NCBI GenBank assembly: GCA_947175045.1
Contig: CAMWLH010000136.1
Coordinates: forward strand, 1 to 6,157
Direction of reading: 5' to 3'
From: an uncultured Clostridia bacterium
GTDB taxonomy: Bacteria > Bacillota > Clostridia > Oscillospirales > Ruminococcaceae
Length of the DNA stretch: 6,157 nucleotides
Part shown: positions 1-5,975 of the stretch, one piece after another
How the letters are laid out: every line of letters begins with the position of its first letter
Position numbering within the stretch: position 1 is the first letter of the stretch
Translations under genes and position numbers: made by a program
The notes under the pieces: model-generated
The model's input: the letters and a program-made list of their open reading frames with translations, nothing else
Told to the model about the DNA's origin: nothing
Databases searched by the model: none

Positions 1-28
1 ATTTGAAATTATCCAAATTTTATATTAT

Positions 29-34
29 GGAGGG
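29..34 (+). promoter_or_regulatory. Ribosome binding site of the serine protease gene
   Basis: GGAGGG lies 7 bases before the ATG at 42. It fixes the start there rather than at the upstream in-frame TTG at 3, which has no room for its own site. The start at 42 also places a clean signal peptide at the N-terminus, whereas the TTG start would add 13 residues in front of it. Confidence 0.85.
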
Positions 35-206
35 ACTAATAATGAAAACAATTACAAAAACGGCGGCGATAGGGATTTCCTGTTTGATTTTGATGACTTT
101 TCCCGTTTCCGCGGAAACAATACCAACCGAGAATGATAACCTGAACAACGATACGGTTTATATTGACGGAGTACCCGTTCCGCAGGAAATGCTTTTGCAG
201 GAAGAA

Positions 207-614
207 GCTCTAAACGCTTATGACGCCCTCTACAACCGCTTTGAACAGGACGAGGATAACAACTATATACTTCCCGACGATTATGCGGGCGAATACATAG
301 ATGATAGCTATAATCTTGTCGTACAGTTGACAACAGACGATTACAGCGAATACGAGTTTCTGCTTGACGAATTTGACTGTGTCGTATTCAAAACCGTTGA
401 ATATTCCAACAACGAATTAACCGAACTTGCGAGGGAAGCAAGGACATCCATTATTGAAACGGAAAGCAAAGATAATATCGAATATGTTTCCTCGTGCGTA
501 GACGTAAAAAACAACAAAGCGCTAATTGAGATAGGTACTAAAGATCTTAATGTCAGAAGCAATATTACGTCATACTCATATAGAAATTTACCGCTGGAAA
601 TCAAATATGCTTAT
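207..614 (+). other. Propeptide-like module of the protease (residues about 56-191)
   Basis: This segment contains the shared signature P-D-D-Y-A-G-x-Y-x-D, followed by a beta-strand-like NLVVQLTTDD, then YEFLLDEF, VVFKTVEYSNNEL and a C-terminal IEI...LPLEIKYAYI stretch. The same order of elements occurs twice in the downstream lipoprotein. Its position between the signal peptide and the protease domain matches the pro-regions of alpha-lytic protease and streptogrisins, which act as folding aids and tight inhibitors. That functional equivalence is inference. Confidence 0.65.
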
Positions 615-1015
615 ATTGAGGATAAGGTGCAGCAAGATAGCTCGGTTGAAACATCGCGTAACGATCTTATGCCTACCGCTTCAAACTCTGAAACAGTGAC
701 ACTTATTGGTGGTAACAAAATTGAAGTAATAGGCGCGACGATGACAATGACAATTTGTGGAACACATAATGGAGAAAATTCATTACTCACTTGTGGTCAT
801 GGTGTGCTTTCAGTAGATTCAGTTAAATATGATGGAGTATATGTGGGAGGTTTGTCAAAACGTCATTTTGAAGATGAGGGATATGGAGATTATTCCATAT
901 TTAAACTTAACGATAATGCTGTGATGACTAATAAAGTAAAATCAGAGAAAGGAACAGTCTCTATAACAGCAACTAAATATAATGTACCTGTGGGAACAGT
1001 GGTTTATTGTTATGG

Positions 1016-1029
1016 GCAAGCAAGCAAGC
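1016..1029 (+). repeat. Short GCAA tetranucleotide tract (3.5 units) at the frameshift
   Basis: GCAAGCAAGCAAGC sits exactly where the protease reading frame is lost. Three CAAG/GCAA units leave the catalytic Ser out of frame. Two units read G-Q-A-S-G-Y-T and continue into the GDSGGP frame. Gain or loss of one 4-base unit is the expected product of slipped-strand mispairing. The tract is short compared with classical contingency loci, so a high switching rate is not implied. Confidence 0.8.
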
Positions 1030-1311
1030 GGGTATACAGTGCTCAATGTTACAGGGGTAAACAAAGAAATATATTATTCAAATATTAAACCAAATCCAAT
1101 TACCATAATAGGACAGACTGTTGCCGATATTGATAAGGGGGAGATTATTAGCGGAGATAGTGGAGGTCCTGTGTATTTTTATTCAAATGGCAAATGGACA
1201 TTTTGTGGTGTTACTTCCACAGTCGGTACTGGCACCATGTCATTTACACCATATCTGCATATATATGGTACATTTACAGCTTTAACATCATAAACATATG
1301 AGGATTTCACA

Positions 1312-2367
1312 ATGAAAAAGTATTTAATAATTATTTTATCCCTATTACTTTTAACAAGCTGCGCGAACTCCCACGAACATTATCGTATACAGCCGACAGA
1401 CTATATATCCAATATTGCTTTATCTGAAACAATAGAAGCCCTGCCCCAAACGAAAAGCGCCTCTTCCGAGGTTTGCGCTGAAACAGACGAAGCACCCGAC
1501 AATACCTATACAAATCCCGCATACGCCGCGCACGACGCTTTTATGGAGCATTTTGACCGCGGAGAATATCTGCATCTTCCCTCTAATTATCAGGGCATAT
1601 ACTATGACGGGGACGTTTTTGTGATACAAATTTCTGACGAAGATCAAAGCCCATATGATTTTCTTTCCGAATACGGCGGTCTTGTCAGAATTGAAACCGT
1701 GAAATATACCCGAAAGGAGCTTGAAGCGTTACGCGATATACCGTGGAATATTCTCAAAGACGAGCACAGTATCGACGTTGTTTCAAATGGTATAGACCAT
1801 AAAAACAACGCAATAGAGATAGAGGTATTTGACAGATACACCGACGAGGAAAAGGCGGAAATAGCTTCATACGTTGAGGATTATCCCGTAATAATTAAAT
1901 ATGTCGATTACCACCATATTACCGCCGCAGAGGCTCTCGATATGCTCTACAACAGCTTTGAATTTAACGAGCGGGGCACGCGCGACTATCCCGACGATTA
2001 CGCGGGATACTACTTTGACGGCGACTTCGGTCAGGACAATTATGTACTGGCGGTGCTGATAACCGACGAAAACAGCACCCGCTATGATTTCCTAAAAGGC
2101 TATGAAAAAGTCAGATTTGAAACCGCGGAGCATTCCTTGAACGAACTGTGGGAGATACGCGCCCAATTGCCGTCGGAACTTATTAAAGAGCTTGATCTCC
2201 CCTTTCTGGGCGCCGAAATAAATATGCGCCAAAATATCATAGACGTGACCTTTGACGAAACCTGCTCCGAGGAGCAGCGCGCGGCGATCACGGAATACGC
2301 CGCAGACAAGCCCGTCACAGTCGGATACGCCCCAAAGCCGTATCCGGAGCTACAATCAGCTATATAG
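1312..2367 (+). CDS. Lipoprotein with two tandem protease-propeptide-like modules
   Basis: This is a predicted membrane-anchored, extracellular lipoprotein of 351 residues with no assigned function. Residues 1-17 form a lipoprotein signal peptide with lipobox LTSC, so Cys17 should be lipidated. Residues of about 18-70 look like an unstructured linker. Two copies of one module follow, at about 71-200 and 204-339. Each has a helix-like AxxAxDxxxxxF start, the signature P-x-[DN]-Y-x-G-x-Y-x-D, a strand (VFVIQISDE or VLAVLITDE), YDFL, VR[FI]ET, an EL-containing helix and a final PVxxxY strand. The same module precedes the catalytic domain of the protease 18 bases upstream. No protease residues are present here. 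AGGA lies 7 bases before the ATG, and a terminator follows the stop directly, so the two genes probably form one transcription unit. Possible roles, all inferred, are an inhibitor, a trans-acting foldase or a surface dock for the protease. Alternatively it is a paralogue that lost its catalytic domain. Confidence 0.85.
   Translation: MKKYLIIILSLLLLTSCANSHEHYRIQPTDYISNIALSETIEALPQTKSASSEVCAETDEAPDNTYTNPAYAAHDAFMEHFDRGEYLHLPSNYQGIYYDGDVFVIQISDEDQSPYDFLSEYGGLVRIETVKYTRKELEALRDIPWNILKDEHSIDVVSNGIDHKNNAIEIEVFDRYTDEEKAEIASYVEDYPVIIKYVDYHHITAAEALDMLYNSFEFNERGTRDYPDDYAGYYFDGDFGQDNYVLAVLITDENSTRYDFLKGYEKVRFETAEHSLNELWEIRAQLPSELIKELDLPFLGAEINMRQNIIDVTFDETCSEEQRAAITEYAADKPVTVGYAPKPYPELQSAI
1522..2328 (+). 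repeat. Tandem duplication of the propeptide-like module inside the lipoprotein
   Basis: Copy A covers about 1522-1911 and copy B about 1921-2328. The copies are clearly related at protein level (LPSNYQGIYYDG versus YPDDYAGYYFDG; SPYDFL versus TRYDFL; VRIETV versus VRFETA) but diverged in DNA. Copy B is closer to the protease module. Bases 1990-2006 and 273-289 (CCCGACGATTAYGCGGG) differ at one position only. This suggests copy B and the protease pro-region share a more recent ancestor or have exchanged sequence. Confidence 0.75.
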
Positions 2368-2368
2368 T

Positions 2369-2408
2369 AATCTCCCTCCCCGATGCGGGGAGGGAGATTT
2401 TATATTTT
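2369..2408 (+). terminator. Rho-independent terminator after the lipoprotein gene
   Basis: A perfect 14-base-pair stem (2369-2382 with 2386-2399, arms rich in C and G) closes on a 3-base ATG loop and runs into TTTTATATTTT. It begins 2 bases after the lipoprotein stop. It also lies 9 bases beyond the convergent transketolase stop, but on that strand the sequence after the stem (TTACTATAT) is a poor U-tract, so it serves the + strand best. Confidence 0.93.
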
Positions 2409-2416
2409 GCGGTATC

Positions 2417-3352
2417 TTACTTCCCGACCGCCGCCTTAGTCACTGCAACGATATTCTCCGCGCAGAGCCCGAATTCCTTAAGCAGCGCGGGCGCGGGGCC
2501 CGAGTGACCAAACACGTCCTTCACGCCGATCTTGATAACGGGCACGGGGCACTCTTCGGTGACCACATCGGCAACCGCCGAGCCGAGCCCGCCGATAACG
2601 CTGTGCTCCTCCACGGTAACGATCTTACCCGTTTCCTTAGCCGCCTTGATGATTATGTCGCGGTCAATGGGCTTTATGGTGTGTATATTTATAGCGCGGG
2701 CGTCCACACCCTGCTCCGCGAGAGCCTTGGCAGCCTCCAGAGCCTCGGAAACCATAAGACCCGTCGCGATAATTGTGATATCCTTGCCGTCCTTAAGCTG
2801 AACTCCCTTTCCTACCTCAAACTTATAGGTAGCGGGGTCGTTGAAAATGGGCGCGGCAAGCCTGCCGAAGCGCATATAGGTAGGACCGACATAGTCCGCC
2901 ATAGCCAGCACAGCCGCCTTTGCTTCGGTGTCGTCAGCGGGATTTATAACCGTCATTCCGGGGATAGTCCTCATAAGAGCTATATCCTCGTTGCACTGGT
3001 GGGAAGCGCCGTCCTCTCCCACGGAAATACCCGCGTGAGTTGCGCCTATTTTTACGTTGAGATGGGGATATCCTATCGAGTTGCGGACAATCTCAAAAGC
3101 TCTTCCCGCCGCAAACATAGCAAAAGAGCTTGCAAAAACCAGCTTGCCCGTTGTGGCGATACCCGCCGCAACGCCCATCATGTTAGCCTCGGCAATACCG
3201 CAGTCGTAGTGCTTTTCGGGAAATTCCTTCTTAAATGTGCCTGTTTTTGTGGCAGCCGCGAGATCGGCGTCCAACACGATAAGATCGGGACGCTTTTCCG
3301 CCAGCATTACCAGCGCTTCGCCGTAGCTGTCACGAGTTGCTTTCTTTTCCAT
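2417..3352 (-). CDS. Transketolase, C-terminal subunit
   Basis: This is the C-terminal half of a split transketolase, 311 residues. It supplies the pyrimidine-binding and C-terminal domains and acts in the cytoplasm on the non-oxidative pentose phosphate pathway (two-carbon transfer between sugar phosphates). GIAEANM at 52-58 holds the Glu (E55) that activates the aminopyrimidine ring of thiamine diphosphate. GEDGASHQ (112-119), TVINPAD (134-140), YMRFGR (159-164), TVEEHSVIGGLGSAV (246-260) and FGHSGPAPALL (281-291) are the usual family blocks. AAAGGA lies 9 bases before the start. The N-terminal subunit gene ends 24 bases upstream. Two-gene transketolases are common in Firmicutes and archaea, and each half has its own start and site, so this is not a frameshift. 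A split dehydrogenase E1 is less likely because of the strongly transketolase-like partner. Confidence 0.95.
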   Translation of the reverse strand: MEKKATRDSYGEALVMLAEKRPDLIVLDADLAAATKTGTFKKEFPEKHYDCGIAEANMMGVAAGIATTGKLVFASSFAMFAAGRAFEIVRNSIGYPHLNVKIGATHAGISVGEDGASHQCNEDIALMRTIPGMTVINPADDTEAKAAVLAMADYVGPTYMRFGRLAAPIFNDPATYKFEVGKGVQLKDGKDITIIATGLMVSEALEAAKALAEQGVDARAINIHTIKPIDRDIIIKAAKETGKIVTVEEHSVIGGLGSAVADVVTEECPVPVIKIGVKDVFGHSGPAPALLKEFGLCAENIVAVTKAAVGK

Positions 3353-3376
3353 ATTATTCTATCCTTTCGGTGTGTA

Positions 3377-4219
3377 TTATTTTTCAAGCTCCGCGAGATG
3401 AGCCTTAAGCTCCTCCATCGCCTTAGCGTATTCCTCGTCGTTGGGAGCTTTCCCATGCCAGCCAACCTGGTTTTCCATAAAGGAAACTCCCTTACCCTTT
3501 GTGGAGCGCTGAATAATAACGGTAGGCTTGCCCGTAACGGTCTCAGCCTCGTTGAACGCCTTTTCTATCTCGTTGAAATCATGCCCGTTGATATTGATAA
3601 CGTGCCAGCCGAACGCCTCGAACTTCTGATCTATGGGGTAGGGGGACATTACGTCGGAAATTTTTCCGTCGATCTGCAGACCGTTGTTGTCCACCACAGC
3701 CACGAGATTATCCAGCTTGTAGTGCGCCGCGAACATGGCAGCCTCCCAAACCTGACCCTCCTGTATCTCGCCGTCGCCGAGAATAGCGTAGACCTTGTAG
3801 ATATCGCAGGATATCTTCCCCGAAAGCGCCATACCGCACGCCGCTGAAATACCCTGACCCAGCGAGCCGGTGCTCATATCCACGCCGGGGACTTTACCCA
3901 TAGCGGGGTGACCCTGAAGCCGCGAGCCCTGCTTGCGGAGCGTTTTCAGCTCCTCCGCGGGGAAAAATCCCCTCTGCGCCAGCACGGAGTAAAGCGCGGG
4001 GGCGGTGTGCCCCTTAGACAGCACCAGTCTGTCGCGTGAGGGCATATCGGGCTCGTTGGGGTCAACGTGCATACGGTGCATATAGAGGTATGTCAGCGTA
4101 TCCGCAACGGAAAGCGAACCGCCCGGGTGACCCGCCTTGGCGTTGTAAACACCCTCGATAACGCCCATTCTGACCTTTGTCGCAGCTATTTCAAGCTGCT
4201 TTCTCAGTTTTTCGTCCAT
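3377..4219 (-). CDS. Transketolase, N-terminal subunit (thiamine diphosphate binding)
   Basis: This is the N-terminal half of a split transketolase, 280 residues, and should pair with the following gene product. Motifs seen are AGHPGGS (29-35) and SKGH (68-71), whose His residues contact substrate and phosphate in the family. STGSLGQG (116-123) follows, and then the metal and diphosphate-binding motif GDGEIQEGQVWEA (148-160) ending with DNN (177-179). A C-terminal KGKGVSFMEN...WHGKAP block (241-258) closes the domain. AAAGGAG (4229-4235) lies 9 bases before the ATG. The length is typical for split N-terminal subunits. The gene is first of the pair on the minus strand. A weak promoter candidate and a kinase remnant lie upstream, so it could also receive read-through from the HAD-containing unit. 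Confidence 0.95.
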   Translation of the reverse strand: MDEKLRKQLEIAATKVRMGVIEGVYNAKAGHPGGSLSVADTLTYLYMHRMHVDPNEPDMPSRDRLVLSKGHTAPALYSVLAQRGFFPAEELKTLRKQGSRLQGHPAMGKVPGVDMSTGSLGQGISAACGMALSGKISCDIYKVYAILGDGEIQEGQVWEAAMFAAHYKLDNLVAVVDNNGLQIDGKISDVMSPYPIDQKFEAFGWHVININGHDFNEIEKAFNEAETVTGKPTVIIQRSTKGKGVSFMENQVGWHGKAPNDEEYAKAMEELKAHLAELEK

Positions 4220-4334
4220 AAAGAACTGCTCCTTTCAGATATAAGAGGTCGGAGGTTGGATATAAAAACATCTCCACGCTCCGCCCTTGAATGTGATTAT
4301 TGCAGCTTTCGGCTTTGAAGCCTCAAAACTGATT
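4220..4334 (-). other. Leader region before the transketolase genes, with weak promoter candidate
   Basis: This 115-base gap holds the ribosome binding site at 4229-4235. Read on the minus strand it also holds a TTGAGG box (4321-4326) and an AATAAT box (4296-4301), 19 bases apart. That is a mediocre sigma-A-like match with a long spacer. A short inverted repeat, GGCTT/AAGCC (4311-4322), overlaps the spacer. No riboswitch or strong terminator was recognised. Confidence 0.3.
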
Positions 4335-4442
4335 TTACGCGCTGTTTTCATATAGTGTGAACAGCTTGTCCGTAGCGGTGGTTTTACCCACACACGGAGA
4401 GCCTGTTATAATAATCAGCACCTGCCGCGAGAAATCCGACAT
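4335..4442 (-). pseudogene. P-loop nucleotide kinase, N-terminal stub
   Basis: A 35-residue reading frame starts at an ATG with GGAG 9 bases upstream (4452-4455). It contains a beta-strand VLIIITG and a perfect Walker A motif GSPCVGKTT, followed by DKLFTLYENSA and a TAA stop. P-loop kinases of this kind are normally around 170-200 residues, and in the family I recall, the ENSA segment continues with YLDGDW. No frame after the stop shows the rest of the kinase. The stub therefore looks like the remnant of a gene whose 3' part was deleted, with a breakpoint near 4335. It begins 23 bases after the stop of the upstream gene and was probably the last gene of that unit. A functional micropeptide is unlikely. 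Confidence 0.75.
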
Positions 4443-4458
4443 ACGTTTAGTCTCCAAA

Positions 4459-4502
4459 CCCCGAATCACGCCCTGCCGCAGGTCCACCCCGCGGATTCGG
4501 GG
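4459..4502 (-). repeat. Inverted repeat spanning the end of the uncharacterised gene
   Basis: The arms CCCCGAATC (4459-4467) and GATTCGGGG (4494-4502) pair perfectly over 9 bases. The 26-base interior holds a smaller CCTG/CAGG hairpin. The repeat contains the last codons and part of the stop codon of the upstream gene, and ends 3 bases before the ribosome binding site of the kinase stub. There is no proper U-tract, so it is not a convincing terminator. It may affect translation of the next gene. Confidence 0.5.
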
Positions 4503-5092
4503 TACTGCTTGCGAGAAAAACTCGTGTCTATGCCCCATGCCGCCGCCATTTGCAGAACGTGCTCCTCATCGGCGAACTCCGCTGTTTCCCAATCGTCATC
4601 GGCGCTTTGCAGCAGCCCGTCCAGACCCAGAGCCTTCTCCTCCGCGGTAATTTCGCCTTCGTTAAGCAGTATCTCTCCCATATCGCCGCACCAGCAGTAG
4701 CCGCGTATCATTTTGCCGTTCACATACTTCACCCACGCGGCATACTCCACAACACGGTGGGAAGAGAAATACTGCACCTCGGGGAAACACGCACCTATTC
4801 TGTCCAGTTCTCCCCTATTCTCGGTTATGATATCATCGCCGTAATTTATCACCAGAACATACCCGTCCAGCACGGGCGAAACGAAAACACCAGACCCTAT
4901 CCCCTTTTCCCAGCCCGAGGGAACAGGATTTTCCAGCCCGAGCGCCCCTATAACATCTTTCGGGGAGTCGCTTTTAACGCAAAGCCAGCTTGTCTTGTAC
5001 CCGAACGGCACGGGCTTGTCGGGAATTACCGCGCCCTCCTGCCCCGCGGACGGCTCCTTTTTCCCGCTAACAAAATTATCAAGAAAACCCAT
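4466..5092 (-). CDS. Conserved uncharacterised protein, 208 residues
   Basis: This is an uncharacterised, probably cytoplasmic protein with no signal peptide or membrane segment. The start at 5092 was chosen because AGGTGG (5101-5106) lies 8 bases before it. An in-frame ATG at 5122 would add 10 residues but overlaps the end of the preceding HAD gene and lacks a site. Visible blocks are SWLCVK (35-40), DVIGALGLENP (47-57), SGVFVSPVLDGYVLVIN (67-83), YFSSHRVVEYAAWVKYVNG (108-126), IRGYCWCGDMGEILLNEGE (129-147) and DEEHVLQMAAAWGIDTSF (175-192). I recognise this pattern (F-x-S/T-H-R-V-V-x-Y-x-x-W, G-E-I-L-x-x-E-G, E-E, A-A-A-W-x-x-D) as a recurring bacterial family without a known function. The gene follows the HAD phosphatase by 34 bases and precedes a kinase stub, suggesting one transcription unit. 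No function can be assigned. Confidence 0.85.
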   Translation of the reverse strand: MGFLDNFVSGKKEPSAGQEGAVIPDKPVPFGYKTSWLCVKSDSPKDVIGALGLENPVPSGWEKGIGSGVFVSPVLDGYVLVINYGDDIITENRGELDRIGACFPEVQYFSSHRVVEYAAWVKYVNGKMIRGYCWCGDMGEILLNEGEITAEEKALGLDGLLQSADDDWETAEFADEEHVLQMAAAWGIDTSFSRKQYPESAGWTCGRA

Positions 5093-5100
5093 AGATAAAA

Positions 5101-5106
5101 CCACCT
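5101..5106 (-). promoter_or_regulatory. Ribosome binding site deciding the start of the uncharacterised gene
   Basis: On the minus strand AAAAAGGTGG precedes the ATG at 5092 with 8 bases between. This supports the shorter start over the in-frame ATG at 5122. Confidence 0.7.
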
Positions 5107-5126
5107 TTTTAATCAGCCCCAAACCG

Positions 5127-5948
5127 TTATTTGTTCAATCTCTCGATATAGCCGATTATTTCCGCCATAGCCCCGCTGTTGTTATCGCACACTATAAGGT
5201 CGGCCGCGGTCTTTACCTCGGTCTGGGCGCTGTCCACAGCCACTCCGAGGTCAGCGAAGCGTATCATAGCCTCGTCGTTCATAAAATCTCCCGCCGCCAC
5301 CGAGAACCTGTCGCCGCAGCCGAGGTACTTTATAAGCTCCCTAAAGCCGGTGGACTTGTCCACCCCCTTGGGCAGACACTCATAATACATAGGCGCGGAG
5401 CGCACCCACTGAGCGTCCCGCATATCGCTCTCGGAAACGTATTTCTCTATCCTGTCGATATTTTCGGGGGTATCCGCCAGCAGAACCTTCAGCCACCCGT
5501 CCCGCGGAAGCTCCCACAGCAGACACTCAACGGGAGTCACATTCTCCAGAGCGAGATGCTCCCGTTCGGTTTTGTTCATATAGGGAACATATATGGAGTG
5601 CTCATGCAGCACCTCAATCCCGATATGTGGGAACTCGTCCACGAGCCGCTTTATATATTTCAGCGCGTGCCCGCCTATCTCGCAGCGCCACACGAACCTA
5701 TCCTCTTTAAAGTCGAACACCGCCGCGCCGTTGAACACCACCGCGGGGATATCCAGCTCCAGCTTCTCAACCACGGGGCGCGCCATGGAATACCCTCTGC
5801 CCGTAGCCACCGAAAACAGCCCACCGCCCGCTCTGAACCGCCTTATAGCCTCCATATCCTGCGGCAGTATTTGCTTGTCGTCCGTCAGCAGAGTGCCGTC
5901 GAGGTCGGTCATTATAATTACCTTGCTGAAATCCATAGGGAGCTTCAT
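5127..5948 (-). CDS. Cof-type HAD-IIB phosphatase
   Basis: This is a cytoplasmic haloacid-dehalogenase superfamily hydrolase of the Cof (IIB) class, which usually dephosphorylates sugar phosphates, nucleotides or similar small metabolites. The substrate cannot be read from sequence. Motif I is DLDGT at 15-19 with D15 as nucleophile and D17 as acid/base. Motif II is SVATGR at 46-51 with T49. FNGA (72-75) is typical of Cof proteins, the motif III Lys is K198 in KGVDKSTG, and motif IV is GDFMND at 220-225 with D221 and D225. The residues between about 83 and 193 form the C2-type cap. At 273 residues the length is normal. AAAGGAG (5950-5956) is only 1 base from the first ATG and 13 bases from the next in-frame ATG (5936). 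Either start is possible, differing by four residues. The GyrI-like gene ends 27 bases upstream. Confidence 0.93.
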   Translation of the reverse strand: MKLPMDFSKVIIMTDLDGTLLTDDKQILPQDMEAIRRFRAGGGLFSVATGRGYSMARPVVEKLELDIPAVVFNGAAVFDFKEDRFVWRCEIGGHALKYIKRLVDEFPHIGIEVLHEHSIYVPYMNKTEREHLALENVTPVECLLWELPRDGWLKVLLADTPENIDRIEKYVSESDMRDAQWVRSAPMYYECLPKGVDKSTGFRELIKYLGCGDRFSVAAGDFMNDEAMIRFADLGVAVDSAQTEVKTAADLIVCDNNSGAMAEIIGYIERLNK

Positions 5949-5975
5949 ACTCCTTTCAAAAAAATTTATCCAAGA

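Larger units (their letters stand above)
42..1293 (+). pseudogene. Secreted trypsin-like (S1, streptogrisin-type) serine protease with pro-region, frameshifted
   Basis: This gene encodes a secreted chymotrypsin-fold endopeptidase split over two frames. Frame 1 runs 42-1088 (348 residues). It has a Sec signal peptide at residues 1-24 (positively charged start, hydrophobic core, likely cleavage after VSA), a propeptide-like module at about 56-191 with the pattern LPDDYAGEYID, then the protease domain. Visible catalytic residues are H253 in LLTCGHG and D283 in GDYSIFKL. The third residue, the Ser in GDSGGP, lies in the +1 frame, whose open stretch ends at the TAA at 1291-1293. The join falls at a GCAA tract (1016-1029). 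Removing 4 bases reads GQASGYTVLNV and gives a continuous 415-residue protein with Ser372. As sequenced, translation adds 20 out-of-frame residues and stops at 1088, so no active protease is made. The ATG at 982 has no ribosome binding site, so I do not treat the 3' part as a separate gene. The lipoprotein gene 18 bases downstream shares the pro-region module. Family assignment is firm. Whether this is a pseudogene, a phase-off state or a sequencing error is open. Confidence 0.88.

Noticed and set aside
1..41. Promoter from TTGAAA (3-8) and TATTAT (23-28)
   Set aside because: The spacer is only 14 bases and the -10 box abuts the ribosome binding site. The true promoter probably lies upstream of the window.
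1010..1035. Programmed ribosomal frameshifting in the protease
   Set aside because: A +1 shift would be needed. No slippery heptamer, slow stop codon or clear stimulatory structure was seen. The 4-base repeat explains the shift more simply.
982..1293. The GDSGGP-containing frame as an independent gene
   Set aside because: There is no ribosome binding site at the ATG at 982. The sequence continues the protease fold exactly from the upstream frame, and alone it lacks the His and Asp.
3353..3376. Transketolase broken by a frameshift
   Set aside because: Each half has its own ribosome binding site, start and complete domain set. Split transketolase is a normal arrangement in Firmicutes.
2252..3847. 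531-residue open frame on the + strand
   Set aside because: It lies antisense to both transketolase genes, has Arg/Ser/His-rich low-information sequence and no ribosome binding site. It is a shadow of GC-biased codons on the other strand.
4443..4538. Upstream extension of the kinase stub to the ATG at 4538
   Set aside because: It overlaps the end of the uncharacterised gene in another frame. The added residues have no kinase character, and the GGAG-preceded ATG at 4442 fits better.
4550..5098. 182-residue open frame on the + strand
   Set aside because: It is fully antisense to the uncharacterised gene, which has a good site and family-like blocks. This frame shows no recognisable motif.
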